A DNA stretch of 64,000 bases, taken from JBOFFC01 sp051648405. Its GTDB lineage: Bacteria > Planctomycetota > Planctomycetia > Pirellulales > Lacipirellulaceae. The DNA lies in assembly GCA_051648405.1 (NCBI GenBank), contig JBOFFC010000151.1, forward strand, positions 41,737-105,736, given 5' to 3'. Numbering within the stretch: position 1 is the first letter of the stretch; each line of letters begins with the position of its first letter. The notes below the pieces were generated by a model. The model was not told where the DNA came from, searched no databases, and saw only the letters and a list, made by a program, of their open reading frames with translations. This document shows positions 1 through 9,099 of the stretch, in pieces. A program made the position numbers and the translations under genes.

Positions 1-186
1 GTAAGCCGACGCACAAACCATGCGTCTGAGTATCGGTAAGGCGGCCGCGGCGTGCAAGCAAAAAACGGCGGCCGCGACCGGCTCGCCCCGGCGATAGTTG
101 GGGCCGTTGTTGGGGCCCAACCCCGGGCGGCCTATACTTCCGCTGGCGCTGATGCCGAAACGCCCAACACTTGCGGAAGCATTCCC
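1..186. other. Intergenic start of window
   Basis: No gene is supported here. An open frame runs from a GTG at 52 into msrA, but its first 45 codons precede a good ATG followed by a signal peptide, so I treat it as leader. A TATACT sequence at 133-138 is a plausible -10 box for msrA, with a start about 40 bases before the ATG. No well-spaced -35 box is visible. Confidence 0.4.
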
Positions 187-897
187 ATGACCACACACGC
201 CCCGGTTGTCTGGCGGGCCCCCCTCCGGACTCGCCTCTTGGTCGCCGTCCCTTCGATCCTTGGAGCCACGTTCGCCATGCTGCCCGACACGCTCCGCGCC
301 GCCCCGGCTGCGGAAGAAACGCCGGCCCCCACCGTCGAGGCGGCCCCCGCCAGCCGAACGGCGCTCGCCACCTTCGGCGGCGGCTGCTTCTGGTGCACCG
401 AGGCCGTGTTCGAACAAACCCGCGGGGTGCTGTCGGCCGTCTCGGGTTACAGCGGCGGCCCGCTTCCTAACCCGACCTACGAGGCGATCTGCACCGGCCG
501 CACAGGGCACGCCGAAGTGACGCAGGTGGAGTACGACCCGGCCAAGGTGAGTTACGCCGAGCTGCTTGAAATCTTCTTCCGGACGCACGACCCGACGACG
601 CTCAACCGCCAGGGCGGCGACGTCGGCACGCAGTACCGCTCGGTCGTCTTCTACCACAACGACGAGCAGAAGCGCGTCACCGAAGAGGTGATCGCCAAGC
701 TGACAACGGCGGGGGTCTACGACGACCCGATCGTCACCCAGGTGACGCCCCTCGGACAGTTCTACGAAGCAGAGAAGTACCACCAGAACTACTTTGCGAA
801 CAATCCGGAGCAGGGTTACTGCCGGGCCGTAATCCAGCCGAAGCTCGCGAAGTTCCGCCGCGTGTTCGAGGAACACGTCAAATCGAGCGAAAACTGA
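187..897 (+). CDS. msrA: Peptide-methionine (S)-S-oxide reductase MsrA, exported
   Basis: Reduces the S-epimer of methionine sulfoxide in oxidised proteins. The 236-residue product carries the family signature GGGCFWCTE, with the catalytic Cys at about residue 67, and later the conserved QYRSVVFYHN and YHQNYF segments. The ATG at 187 is chosen because an N-terminal hydrophobic stretch (about residues 16-40) then reads as a signal peptide followed by an Ala/Pro-rich linker. The enzyme therefore probably acts outside the cytoplasm. msrB follows after 69 bases on the same strand and is also exported, so the two form an envelope repair pair. Confidence 0.95.
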   Translation: MTTHAPVVWRAPLRTRLLVAVPSILGATFAMLPDTLRAAPAAEETPAPTVEAAPASRTALATFGGGCFWCTEAVFEQTRGVLSAVSGYSGGPLPNPTYEAICTGRTGHAEVTQVEYDPAKVSYAELLEIFFRTHDPTTLNRQGGDVGTQYRSVVFYHNDEQKRVTEEVIAKLTTAGVYDDPIVTQVTPLGQFYEAEKYHQNYFANNPEQGYCRAVIQPKLAKFRRVFEEHVKSSEN

Positions 898-966
898 GCG
901 GCGAGCGGAATCCGGGCTCCCCGTGTACTCTCATCCGAAGACAATTCTCCGTGGAGTGATCGAGCA

Positions 967-1569
967 ATGCGAAGACTCGCCGTCCTCACCGCCTTGACGC
1001 TTGCCTTTGCCTCGTCGGCGACACTTTGGTCCGACGAGCAACCCGCGACCACCACTCAGAAGAAGGACGCCAACGTGACCGACGAAAAGCAATCGGCCGA
1101 ACAGGAACCCGGCGCCGACGAGGCGAGGTCTGGCGAATCGAAGCACCAAGTTGATTGGGCCAAGATCGACTGGAAGGAACGCCTCACGCCCGAGCAGTAC
1201 CGGGTGACCTGCCACTTCGGCACCGAGCGGCCGTTCCGCAACGCGTACTGGGACAACAAGCGCGAAGGGGAGTACCGCTGCGTCCGCTGCGACCTGCCGC
1301 TCTACAAATCGGACACGAAGTTTGATTCGGGGACGGGCTGGCCGAGCTTCTTCAAGGCGCTCGATCCCAAGGCGGTCACCGAGGTCCGCGACGAGGGTCA
1401 CGGCATGGTCCGCGTCGAGACGCGCTGCGCCCGCTGCGACGCCCACCTGGGGCACCTTTTCGACGACGGACCGACCCCGACCGGGATGCGCTACTGCATC
1501 AATTCGGCGGCGCTGAAGTTCGTCCCGAAGGATGAAAAGGAGAAGGTGAAGGCTTCGCCTAAAGAGTAA
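967..1569 (+). CDS. msrB: Peptide-methionine (R)-S-oxide reductase MsrB, exported
   Basis: Reduces the R-epimer of methionine sulfoxide and complements MsrA. The 200-residue product has an N-terminal signal peptide (about residues 1-22), a charged linker to about residue 60, then the SelR domain. Two CxxC pairs (CVRC and CARC) form the structural zinc site. GTGWPSF and RYCINSAAL are the substrate and catalytic-Cys motifs. It lies just downstream of msrA and is probably co-transcribed. Many bacteria have a single MsrAB fusion; here the two are separate but both exported. Confidence 0.95.
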   Translation: MRRLAVLTALTLAFASSATLWSDEQPATTTQKKDANVTDEKQSAEQEPGADEARSGESKHQVDWAKIDWKERLTPEQYRVTCHFGTERPFRNAYWDNKREGEYRCVRCDLPLYKSDTKFDSGTGWPSFFKALDPKAVTEVRDEGHGMVRVETRCARCDAHLGHLFDDGPTPTGMRYCINSAALKFVPKDEKEKVKASPKE

Positions 1570-1625
1570 CGCCTTCGCACCGCGTTATCGCCGTGGCGCC
1601 GATTGGGGCGTTGTCGAGGCGAGTG

Positions 1626-2381
1626 TCACTCGGCGGAGTTTGAATCTTCGACGTTCTTCGCGACAACAATCACCTGTGCCTCCCAGTAGCGCTCGCTCGA
1701 AGGGACCATCGGGCTGTTGTAGCCGAACAGGCGGAACGGGGACTCGTCCCCGCCAGCAGCCTCGTACTCGGTCGAGCCGCCGAGCCACTTCTCAAGCGTC
1801 TCCTTCGCCCCCTCGGCCGCGGCGCGGCTCATGTCGCCGCGCACCCCGAGCGACGCGACGGTGGCGGCCGGCGTGTCGGTGATCTCGACCCCGTCGATCG
1901 GACCGAGCTCGCCGACGGTGGTGTCGCTGTAGAGGAACGCCATCCACTGCTTACCGGCGCCGTTGTCGGAGCCCGGCTCTCTCATCTCCACGGGTGCGGT
2001 CATCGGGATGCTCCGCTCGCTGATGTGGCGGAAGCACCCCCAGAAACTGTCGCCGACCGCCTTGCGGTAGGCCGGGTACTGCTTCACTTCGATGACGCCG
2101 ACCGGGGTGAAAGCCGGGAAGCCCTTAGGGGTCGGGGCCTCGTCGCGGGGCTGGAATGACAGCATCCCCCGCGCCTCGTCGAGCTTGCCCCCCTCGATCA
2201 GGCCGCGGACCGGGCTGTGCGGCTCGAGCTTGGCGGCGGCCGACGGGAGGTCGGCCAGCAGCTCGGTGACCAGCGCTCCGGGACTCATCCGCTTCACCTC
2301 CGCTGTGGCGGCCCAGGCGGCCGCAGAACCGAGGATCGTGCACGTCGCGACCAAGCCCCACCGCTTCGATTGAACTGCCAT
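1626..2381 (-). CDS. SOUL-family haem-binding protein
   Basis: The 251-residue protein matches the SOUL/HEBP family, with the motifs VIEVKQYPAYRKAV, ISERSIPMTAPVEM and a C-terminal FRLFGYNSPMVP. The family binds haem or related tetrapyrroles; its bacterial role is not settled. An N-terminal hydrophobic segment (about residues 8-27) ending in AWAATAEV suggests export. It is convergent with msrB, 56 bases apart. Whether it functions with the neighbouring Msr proteins is not known. Confidence 0.85.
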   Translation of the reverse strand: MAVQSKRWGLVATCTILGSAAAWAATAEVKRMSPGALVTELLADLPSAAAKLEPHSPVRGLIEGGKLDEARGMLSFQPRDEAPTPKGFPAFTPVGVIEVKQYPAYRKAVGDSFWGCFRHISERSIPMTAPVEMREPGSDNGAGKQWMAFLYSDTTVGELGPIDGVEITDTPAATVASLGVRGDMSRAAAEGAKETLEKWLGGSTEYEAAGGDESPFRLFGYNSPMVPSSERYWEAQVIVVAKNVEDSNSAE

Positions 2382-2471
2382 CGTAACCCCTCCGCGTAAG
2401 GAAGCCGTAAGGAACCTTGTCGCTTCGCACCACGGACGCGTTTGGATGCAGTCGCTAAGCGGCGAGCCGGC

Positions 2472-5400
2472 TCAGGCCTCGTAGCCGAGGTTCGGCGCCA
2501 GCCAGCGTTCGACCTCGGCCAGCGGCATCCCCTTGCGACGCGCGTAGTCGATCACCTGCTCCTTCGAGAGCCGATCGACGGCGAAGTACCGCGCCTCGGG
2601 GTGCGCGAAGTACAGGCCGCTGACGCTCGCCGCGGGGTGCATCGCGTAGCTCTCGGTGAGCTTGATGCCGATCCCCTTCTCGACCCCCAGCAGTTCGAAC
2701 AGCGTCCGTTTCTCGGTGTGGTCCGGCTGGGCGGGGTAGCCCGGCGCCGGGCGTATGCCGCGGTAACGCTCGGCGATCAGGTCGTCGTTCGACAGGCCTT
2801 CGGTCTTGCCGTAGCCCCACTCGTCGCGGACGCGCTTGTGCAAGCACTCGGCGAAGGCCTCGGCGAAGCGGTCGGCGAGCGCCTTCACGAGGATCGAGTT
2901 GTAGTCGTCGAGGTCGGCGTCGTACTTGGCGGCCAGCTCGTCGCAACCGATCCCCGTCGTGACGGCGAACGCCCCGACGTGGTCCTTGCGCCCCGAGCCC
3001 ACGGGCGCCACGTAGTCGGCGAGGGAACGGAAGTCCGTTTGCCCCTTGCGGTCCCACTGCTGACGAAGGCAGTGCAGCCGGGCCCGCTCGCCGTGACGAT
3101 CGTCGCCCGAGTAAACGACGATGTCCTCGCCGTCGGCCGCGGCGGGGAAGAACCCGTACACGCCCCGCGCCGTGAGCAACTTGTCGGCGATCAGCTTGTC
3201 GAGCATCTCCTGCGCGTCGTCGAACAGGCGCTTCGCCTCCTCGCCGACGTACTCGTCTTGGAAAATCTTGGGGTACTTGCCGCGCAGCTCCCACGTGAGA
3301 AAGAAGGGCGACCAGTCGATGAACTCACGCAGCGTCGCCAGCGGGAAGTCGTCGAGGACCCGCACGCCGGTAAAATCAGGACGGGGGACGTCGATCGACC
3401 CCCAGTCGGTGGCGAACCGCTTGGCCTTCGCGTCTTCGAAGGGGGCGAGCGCGACCGCCTGACGCTTGTTGTAGCTCGCGACGAGGTCGGCCTGCAGCTT
3501 GCGATTCACTTCGTCGAAAGCGGGTCGCGAGTCGGGGTTGAGCAGCTTCTCGACAACCCCCACCGAACGCGACGCGTCGAGCACATGGGTGACCCCCGCC
3601 TTGTAGCTGGGGGCGATCTTCACCGCTGTGTGCTTAGCGCTCGTTGTGGCGCCGCCGATGAGCAGCGGAGTGGTCATCCCGCGGCGGTCCATCTCGCGGG
3701 CGACGTGGACCATCTCGTCGAGGCTCGGCGTGATCAGGCCCGACAAGCCGATCACGTCGACCGACTCCGTGACCGCCGTCTCGAGGATCGTCTCGGCCGA
3801 GCACATGACTCCCAGGTCGATCACGTCGTAGTTGTTGCACCCCAGCACGACGCCGACGATGTTCTTGCCGATGTCGTGCACGTCTCCCTTGACGGTCGCC
3901 ATCAGCACCTTGCCGCGCGCCCGACCGGCCGTCCCCGCTTCCTCTTTCTCTTCCTCCATGAAGGGGGTCAGGTAGGCGACCGCCTTCTTCATCACGCGGG
4001 CCGATTTGACCACCTGCGGCAGGAACATCTTGCCGGCGCCAAACAAATCGCCGACGGTGCTCATGCCGTCCATCAGCGGGCCCTCGATGACCGACAGGCA
4101 GCGGCCGTACTTCTGGCGTGCCTCTTCGGCGTCTTCCTCGATGTGCTTGACGATCCCCTTGATGAGGGCGTGCTTGAGGCGCTCTTCGAGCGGCTCTTGC
4201 CGCCAGGCGTCATCGACCACCAACTGCTGGCCGGCCTCGCCTTTGACCGTCTCGGCGAACTCGACGAGGCGCTCGGTGGAATCGGCGTGGCGGTTGAGGA
4301 GCACGTCCTCGACGAGCGTTTTGAGCTTCGGGTCGATCTCGTCGTACACCGCGAGCTGCCCGGCGTTGACGATCCCCATGTCGAGGCCCGCCTGGATCGC
4401 GTGGTACAGGAAGGCGCTGTGCATCGCCTCGCGCACCACGTCGTTGCCGCGGAAGCTGAAGCTGATGTTCGAGACGCCGCCTGAGACCTTCGCGCGCGGG
4501 CACTCGCGCTTGATGCGGCGCGTGGCGTTGATGAAGTCGACAGCGTAGTTGTTGTGCTCCTCGATGCCGGTGGCGACCGTGAGGATGTTGGGGTCGAAGA
4601 TGATGTCGTCGGCGGGGAAGCCGGCGCCCCCTTCGGCCACGGGCTTGGTCAGCAGGTCGTAGGCGCGCTTGCAGATGCGGACCTTGTTGTCCTCGTCGGC
4701 GGCTTGGCCCTGCTCGTCGAACGCCATCACCACGGCGGCGGCGCCGTACTGGCGGCAGAGCCGTGCGCGGCGCAGGAACTCGGCCTCGCCGTCCTTGAGG
4801 CTGATCGAGTTGACGATCGCCTTTCCTTGGACGACTTGCAGGCCCGCCTCGAGCACCGACCACTTGCTGCTGTCGATCATCACCGGCACGCGGGCGATGT
4901 CCCCCTCGCCGGCGATCAGGCGCAGGAACTTGGTCATCACCGCTTCGGAGTCGAGCAGCCCCTCGTCCATGTTGACGTCGATGACGTTTGCGCCCCCGGC
5001 GACCTGCTCGCGGGCGATCTCGATCGCCTCCTCGTAGAGCTCGTCCTTGATCAGCCGGGCGAACTTGCGGCTGCCGGTGACGTTCGTCCGTTCGCCGATC
5101 ATCAGGAACGGCGCGTCGGGGCGCAGCTCCATCGGCTGCGTGCCGCTCAGACGCAGCCGCGGGGCGACCACCGTGCGCGCGTGCGGCTTCGAGTCCTTCA
5201 CCCGCGCCGCGATCGCCGCGATGTGCTCGGGCCCCGTGCCACAACAGCCACCCACGACGTTCACCCAGCCGTTGTCGGCGAACTCGCCGACCATCTTCGC
5301 CATCTCGGCGGGGCCCAGGTCGAACTGCCCCATCTCGTTCGGCAGGCCCGCGTTCGGGTAGACGCTGATCGGCACGCTCGCGACGCGCTGCAATTCTTCG

Positions 5401-6203
5401 AGGTGCGGCCGCATCACGTCGGGGCCCAGCGCGCAGTTCATGCCGACGGTGAGCATTGGGAAGTGCGACACGGCGTTCCAGAACGCCTCCACCGCTTGAC
5501 CCGAGACGAACGTCCCCCCCCCCTTGTCGAAGGTGGCCGAGACCATCACCGGGACGCGCGAGCCCGAGTCGGCAAAGTACGTCTCGATCGCGAACAGGCA
5601 CGCCTTGAGGTTGAGCGTGTCGATGACCGTCTCGGGGAGCAGGATATCGACCCCCGCTTCGACCAGCGCAGCGACCTGCCGGTAGTAGGAATCGACCATC
5701 TGCATGTAGACGACGTCGCGCCGGCTGGGGTCCTCGACGCTGGTCGAAATCGCCATCTGCTTCGAGGTCGGCCCGATCGACCCGGCGACGAACCTCGGCT
5801 TGGTGGGATCGCGATCGGTGAACGCGACGCACGCCTGCTTCGCGAGCCGCACCGCCGCGGCATTGATCTCGACGCACAGCGTGTCGGGGTCGTGCCCGGC
5901 GGCCGCGAACTCGAAGTCCAGCATCCCGATCGGGCTCGCGCCGAAGGTGTTGGTCTCGATGATGTCCGAGCCGGCCGCCAGGTAGCGACGGTGGATCTCG
6001 AGGATCGCTTCGGGACGCGTCAAGCAGAGCAGGTCGCCGAAGTTCTTGAGGTCCTTGTGGTGCTCGGCGAAGCGCTCGCCGCGGACCTCGGCCTCGCCGA
6101 TCCCCAGCCCCTGGGTTTGCGTCCCCGTGGCCCCGTCGAGCAGCAGGATGCGCTGCGATAGCAACTCTTGCAGCTCGTCGGTGCGGTCGATCGCGGCGGG
6201 CAT
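2472..6203 (-). CDS. metH: Cobalamin-dependent methionine synthase MetH
   Basis: Transfers a methyl group from 5-methyltetrahydrofolate through cobalamin to homocysteine. At 1243 residues it has all five modules: homocysteine-binding barrel (about 10-330, zinc Cys in GMNCALGP and GGCCGTGPEH), pterin-binding barrel (about 355-620, IGERTNVTGS), B12 cap (about 645-735), B12 domain with the lower-axial-ligand motif DVHDIGKNIV (about 750-900), and AdoMet reactivation domain (about 920-1230, RPAPGYPAQPDH). It is monocistronic. I looked upstream for a cobalamin or SAM riboswitch and did not recognise one in the roughly 190 bases before the nearest terminator. Confidence 0.97.
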   Translation of the reverse strand: MPAAIDRTDELQELLSQRILLLDGATGTQTQGLGIGEAEVRGERFAEHHKDLKNFGDLLCLTRPEAILEIHRRYLAAGSDIIETNTFGASPIGMLDFEFAAAGHDPDTLCVEINAAAVRLAKQACVAFTDRDPTKPRFVAGSIGPTSKQMAISTSVEDPSRRDVVYMQMVDSYYRQVAALVEAGVDILLPETVIDTLNLKACLFAIETYFADSGSRVPVMVSATFDKGGGTFVSGQAVEAFWNAVSHFPMLTVGMNCALGPDVMRPHLEELQRVASVPISVYPNAGLPNEMGQFDLGPAEMAKMVGEFADNGWVNVVGGCCGTGPEHIAAIAARVKDSKPHARTVVAPRLRLSGTQPMELRPDAPFLMIGERTNVTGSRKFARLIKDELYEEAIEIAREQVAGGANVIDVNMDEGLLDSEAVMTKFLRLIAGEGDIARVPVMIDSSKWSVLEAGLQVVQGKAIVNSISLKDGEAEFLRRARLCRQYGAAAVVMAFDEQGQAADEDNKVRICKRAYDLLTKPVAEGGAGFPADDIIFDPNILTVATGIEEHNNYAVDFINATRRIKRECPRAKVSGGVSNISFSFRGNDVVREAMHSAFLYHAIQAGLDMGIVNAGQLAVYDEIDPKLKTLVEDVLLNRHADSTERLVEFAETVKGEAGQQLVVDDAWRQEPLEERLKHALIKGIVKHIEEDAEEARQKYGRCLSVIEGPLMDGMSTVGDLFGAGKMFLPQVVKSARVMKKAVAYLTPFMEEEKEEAGTAGRARGKVLMATVKGDVHDIGKNIVGVVLGCNNYDVIDLGVMCSAETILETAVTESVDVIGLSGLITPSLDEMVHVAREMDRRGMTTPLLIGGATTSAKHTAVKIAPSYKAGVTHVLDASRSVGVVEKLLNPDSRPAFDEVNRKLQADLVASYNKRQAVALAPFEDAKAKRFATDWGSIDVPRPDFTGVRVLDDFPLATLREFIDWSPFFLTWELRGKYPKIFQDEYVGEEAKRLFDDAQEMLDKLIADKLLTARGVYGFFPAAADGEDIVVYSGDDRHGERARLHCLRQQWDRKGQTDFRSLADYVAPVGSGRKDHVGAFAVTTGIGCDELAAKYDADLDDYNSILVKALADRFAEAFAECLHKRVRDEWGYGKTEGLSNDDLIAERYRGIRPAPGYPAQPDHTEKRTLFELLGVEKGIGIKLTESYAMHPAASVSGLYFAHPEARYFAVDRLSKEQVIDYARRKGMPLAEVERWLAPNLGYEA

Positions 6204-6397
6204 CGGCGGGGGAGTGTTGAGGCGGGGCGAGGGGGACGGCTGGCCGAGATCGGGGCCAAGCCGGCTAGTATCGTCAATGGCGCGCGGCAGGCCTAGCGGT
6301 AAACGCCGTGCCGAGAGCCCGATGGAAACCGCAGAACGGCAGGAGCAGTCAACTCAAGCGCCGGGTTGGGGGTACCTTTGGCGCGCCGCCAAACGCG

Positions 6398-6430
6398 GAC
6401 GCCCGCCGGCCGATGGGGCCGACGGGCGTC
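6398..6430 (-). terminator. Intrinsic-terminator-like hairpin, minus strand
   Basis: Two 14-base arms (6398-6411 and 6417-6430) pair across a 5-base loop. The single imperfect position is C-A on the plus strand but a G-U wobble on the minus strand. This asymmetry points to use on the minus strand, downstream of the SET-domain gene. No long U tract follows. The hairpin at 24666-24698 has the same design. Confidence 0.6.
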
Positions 6431-6521
6431 GTGCGAGTGGGTTCGAGTTGTGCCGCGTGAGTTTTCCTCTCTCACCCGCCGGGGTTCGGACCCGGGCGGG
6501 CGACCCGCGCTAAACGGCGCC

Positions 6522-6968
6522 TCAGCTCGCGGCTGCGGCGGGGGTCAGCGCCAAGCGCCCGGCCACCCAGCCCCGACAGTTGTCGGCGCCGCAGCGGCAG
6601 GGGAACGGACGGAAGAGGATGTCTTCCGTTTCGTCGTAGTCCATCGTCAACAGCTCGCCGGGCACGATGTCCCGCAGCGCGGTGAACAGGCGCGTCTCGG
6701 GGTCGAGGCGCGAGTTCGGGTCGCAACTGTGGAGCGTCTTGCCGGCGAAGTAGGGGTCGTCCAAGTGAAGACCCGGGGCCATCTGCAGCGAGTGCAGGGT
6801 CATTTCCGTCGTGAGCCTGCCGTTCATCCTGAACAAAACGTCGCCGCTCAGGAATTCCCGCAACACGACGACGCCTTGTCCACGTCGGCCGTCGACTTCG
6901 ATAACCCGGAAGTCTTCCGCACGCGGCTCGTTGGCCACCTGCGGCAAGTGTTGGGGGTAGATTCTCAT
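6522..6968 (-). CDS. SET-domain protein (putative protein-lysine N-methyltransferase)
   Basis: The 148-residue protein is a minimal SET domain. Visible motifs are GRRGQGVVVLREF (AdoMet loop), LHSCDPN (the NHSCxPN pseudoknot motif, residues about 79-85), GELLTMDYDE and a post-SET zinc cluster CRCGADNC with Cys at about 124, 126 and 131. SET proteins transfer methyl groups from AdoMet to lysines; the target here is unknown. The start codon overlaps the stop of the upstream AdoMet-decarboxylase-like gene (ATGA), so the two are translationally coupled. Confidence 0.85.
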   Translation of the reverse strand: MRIYPQHLPQVANEPRAEDFRVIEVDGRRGQGVVVLREFLSGDVLFRMNGRLTTEMTLHSLQMAPGLHLDDPYFAGKTLHSCDPNSRLDPETRLFTALRDIVPGELLTMDYDETEDILFRPFPCRCGADNCRGWVAGRLALTPAAAAS

Positions 6969-7357
6969 TTCCTGTAGAAGACCTCACAAGTGACAGAGGA
7001 AGGGGAGAGGAAATCTTCGAGCACTCGACGCACGGTCGACTCCTCGAAGGGCTTGCAACTGAAGACGTCGAGGTACATGTCCCGGTGCGCGTCGTTCGTG
7101 TGGATCACGATCGCGCTGGTCATGATGAGTTGAACGCCCGAGATGCCGACCTCGTGCCCCTCGCCGAACCGCGCGACAACCGGCGGTCCGAAGCGGACCA
7201 TGTCGATGTCGTCCGACATGGTGGTCAAGAAGTCGTACATCTTCCCGATCGACAGGATGTTCTCATTACAACTGAGCGCCGTGGCGATCAGGTGCTGGCC
7301 GTAGTAGCGCTCGCCATCAACGACAAGCCGGCGGTACTCGGTCAAAGTGGCTGGCAT
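6965..7357 (-). CDS. AdoMet decarboxylase (SpeD/SpeH) family protein
   Basis: The 130-residue protein has the family N-terminal motif GQHLIATALSC and a core in which Ser81, His86 and Cys101 keep the +5 and +20 spacing of the class 1 AdoMet decarboxylase residues Ser63, His68 and Cys83. Ser81 would be the pyruvoyl precursor. The residue before it is Thr instead of the usual Glu, and the usual WPE following HT is NDA, so the substrate may not be AdoMet. I start at 7357, preceded by AGGAG 10 bases upstream; an ATG-less extension to 7414 is less likely. It overlaps the SET gene by 4 bases. Confidence 0.8.
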   Translation of the reverse strand: MPATLTEYRRLVVDGERYYGQHLIATALSCNENILSIGKMYDFLTTMSDDIDMVRFGPPVVARFGEGHEVGISGVQLIMTSAIVIHTNDAHRDMYLDVFSCKPFEESTVRRVLEDFLSPSSVTCEVFYRK

Positions 7358-7722
7358 CCGGTGCGATCTCCTAGGGAAAAAAAATGCGCGGCGCCACGGC
7401 GCACGCGTGCGCACCGTGTTGGCGACGGAGGGAAAGGCGAACGAGCTCAGGGCTCAGTCAGCACGGGGCAAAGCAAGAAGGTCAAGGGCGGGCGAAACAA
7501 AACTAGACCGGCGTAACGCATAGCAGCCGACAGTGCTCTCCCCCGTGGGGAAGCGTCGGCTCGCTCGGGAACAGCCGCCGGGAGTTCGGGCGCCCTTTGC
7601 TAGGGGACCCCCTTCGTCCGGTCTTCGCGCTTGACAGCAAGTGATACTGGGCGGCTGACTGTTACGATTACACGCTGCTGGGTTTCAGGCAAGAGCATTT
7701 CTCCAAACTCGCGAAACTAGCC
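7358..7722. other. Divergent intergenic region
   Basis: This 365-base gap separates the AdoMetDC-like gene (minus) from the LarA-like gene (plus), so promoters for both should lie here. A perfect TTGACA occurs at 7631-7636 but no acceptable -10 box sits 16-19 bases after it. No conserved RNA or ORF is supported. Confidence 0.4.
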
Positions 7723-8907
7723 GTGCGACTCGTCCCCTACCACCAGCGGCTCGTCTCGGCGCCGCTGGCCGACGTGGCCCTCGCGACGCGCCGCCGGCTC
7801 GACGCGCTCGGCTTCGAGCCGCCGCGGGGGCGCGTCGCCGTCACCGGTGGAAGCCGCGGCATCGACCAAATCGCCGCCGTGCTCCGCGCCTGCGGCGATT
7901 GGCTCCGCGACCACGGCGCCGACCCGTTCGTCGTCCCGGCGATGGGCTCGCACAACGGCGCCACCCCCCAGGGGCAGCGGACGATGCTCGAGGGGCTCGG
8001 CATGACCGAGGAGGCCCTCGGAATGCCGATCGAGTCGTCGATGGACGTCGTTTCCGTCGGCAAAGTAGCCATCGGACCCGCTGCTGGCGCCGACGTCTGG
8101 ATGGACCGCCTCGCCGCCGAGTCGGCCGGCGTCCTGGTCGTGAACCGGGTGAAGCCCCACACGAGCTTCGGAGGGGCCCCCTACGGCGAGTTCGCCGAGA
8201 GCGGCCTCACCAAGATGATGACCGTCGGGCTGGGAAAGCTCGAAGGCGCCCGCGTGTTCCACGCGATCGGCACGAGCGACAAGCCGCTGGCGCTGCGAGG
8301 GCTCGGCAAAGCGGTCATCGCCTCGGGCAAGGTCTGGGCCGGGTTGGCGATCGTCGAGGACGGCTACGACCGCGTTGCCGAGCTCCACGCCCTGGCGGCG
8401 AGCCGGATCGTGGCCGATGAGCCGGCGCTGCTTGGACACTACGCGACGAACTATTTCCCGCGGCTGCCGATCGACGAGCTGAACGTCCTTGTGATCGACA
8501 CGATCGGCAAGAACTTCAGCGGCACGGGGATGGACACCAACGTCGTCGGCCGGCGCGGGCTGGAGGACGCCCCCGACCCCCCCCTGCCGCGGATCGGGTC
8601 GATCGCCGCCCTGGGACTTTCTCCCGAGTCGTACGGCAACGCGGTGGGGGTCGGACTGGCCGACGTCATCACCCAGCGGCTCTACGACGCGATCGACCTC
8701 CCGAAAACGCTGCTCAACGCCCAAACGGCCGGCGGGCCAAAGAAAGCGGCGATCCCGCTCGTCATGCCCGACGAAGCCGCGGTGTTCACTTGGCTGCGGG
8801 AGCGGCACGGCGAGCGGCGCTGGATGCGGGTCCCGAACACCCTACACCTGGGATCGGTGCTGGTCAGCGAGGACCTGCTGGCGGAGCTCCCCCCCTTCCA
8901 AGAGTGA
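7723..8907 (+). CDS. LarA-N (DUF2088) domain protein, lactate-racemase-like
   Basis: The 394-residue protein resembles the N-terminal half of nickel-pincer lactate racemases. Motifs include a Ser/Gly-rich loop VTGGSRGID, VPAMGSHNGATPQGQ and VVNRVKPHTSFGG. In the LarA family such regions bind the nickel-pincer cofactor and a hydroxy acid. The genes for cofactor synthesis (larB, larC, larE) are not nearby, so racemase activity is not implied; the substrate is unknown. The start is a GTG at 7723. Confidence 0.7.
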   Translation: MRLVPYHQRLVSAPLADVALATRRRLDALGFEPPRGRVAVTGGSRGIDQIAAVLRACGDWLRDHGADPFVVPAMGSHNGATPQGQRTMLEGLGMTEEALGMPIESSMDVVSVGKVAIGPAAGADVWMDRLAAESAGVLVVNRVKPHTSFGGAPYGEFAESGLTKMMTVGLGKLEGARVFHAIGTSDKPLALRGLGKAVIASGKVWAGLAIVEDGYDRVAELHALAASRIVADEPALLGHYATNYFPRLPIDELNVLVIDTIGKNFSGTGMDTNVVGRRGLEDAPDPPLPRIGSIAALGLSPESYGNAVGVGLADVITQRLYDAIDLPKTLLNAQTAGGPKKAAIPLVMPDEAAVFTWLRERHGERRWMRVPNTLHLGSVLVSEDLLAELPPFQE

Positions 8908-9026
8908 GGCCCCCCCCGGGCGGCGCGCGCGGCTCGTCGCCCACCTCCGGCGCAGCCCTTGCTGCCGCCCCGCTCGGCAGATAGATTCCTGGATTCGGTC
9001 GGGCCCCCCGGGCTCGGCCTCGCTTC

Positions 9027-9099
9027 GCCAACGTAGCTCAATTGGTAGAGCACCGCATTCGTAATGCGGGGGTTGTGGGTTCAATTCCCTCCGTTGGCT
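9027..9099 (+). tRNA. tRNA-Thr (anticodon CGT)
   Basis: A complete 73-base cloverleaf is visible. The acceptor arms are GCCAACG and CGTTGGC with discriminator T; the D arm has GCTCAATTGGTAGAGC; the anticodon stem-loop is CCGCA-TTCGTAA-TGCGG, giving anticodon CGT; the T loop is GGTTCAATTC. CCA is not encoded. It reads ACG codons, which are common in this GC-rich genome. Confidence 0.97.

Noticed and set aside
52..186. N-terminal extension of MsrA from GTG 52
   Set aside because: Residues 1-45 lack similarity and would bury the signal peptide; the ATG at 187 gives a normal exported protein.
2442..4484. 680-residue plus-strand open frame antisense to metH, and a similar 535-residue one at 4554-6161
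   Set aside because: Both are antisense shadows of the metH coding frame, typical of GC-rich genes. Their translations are Arg/His/Asp/Val-rich without domains, while the minus frame is a full MetH.
6204..6397. Cobalamin or SAM/SAH riboswitch ahead of metH
   Set aside because: Searched for the B12-box and SAM-type junction motifs on the minus strand and did not recognise any. The segment is short for a full cobalamin riboswitch and its leader.
7631..7668. Promoter of the LarA-like gene from TTGACA at 7631 and TACGAT at 7663
   Set aside because: Spacer is 26 bases, too long for sigma-70. Each box may be coincidental.
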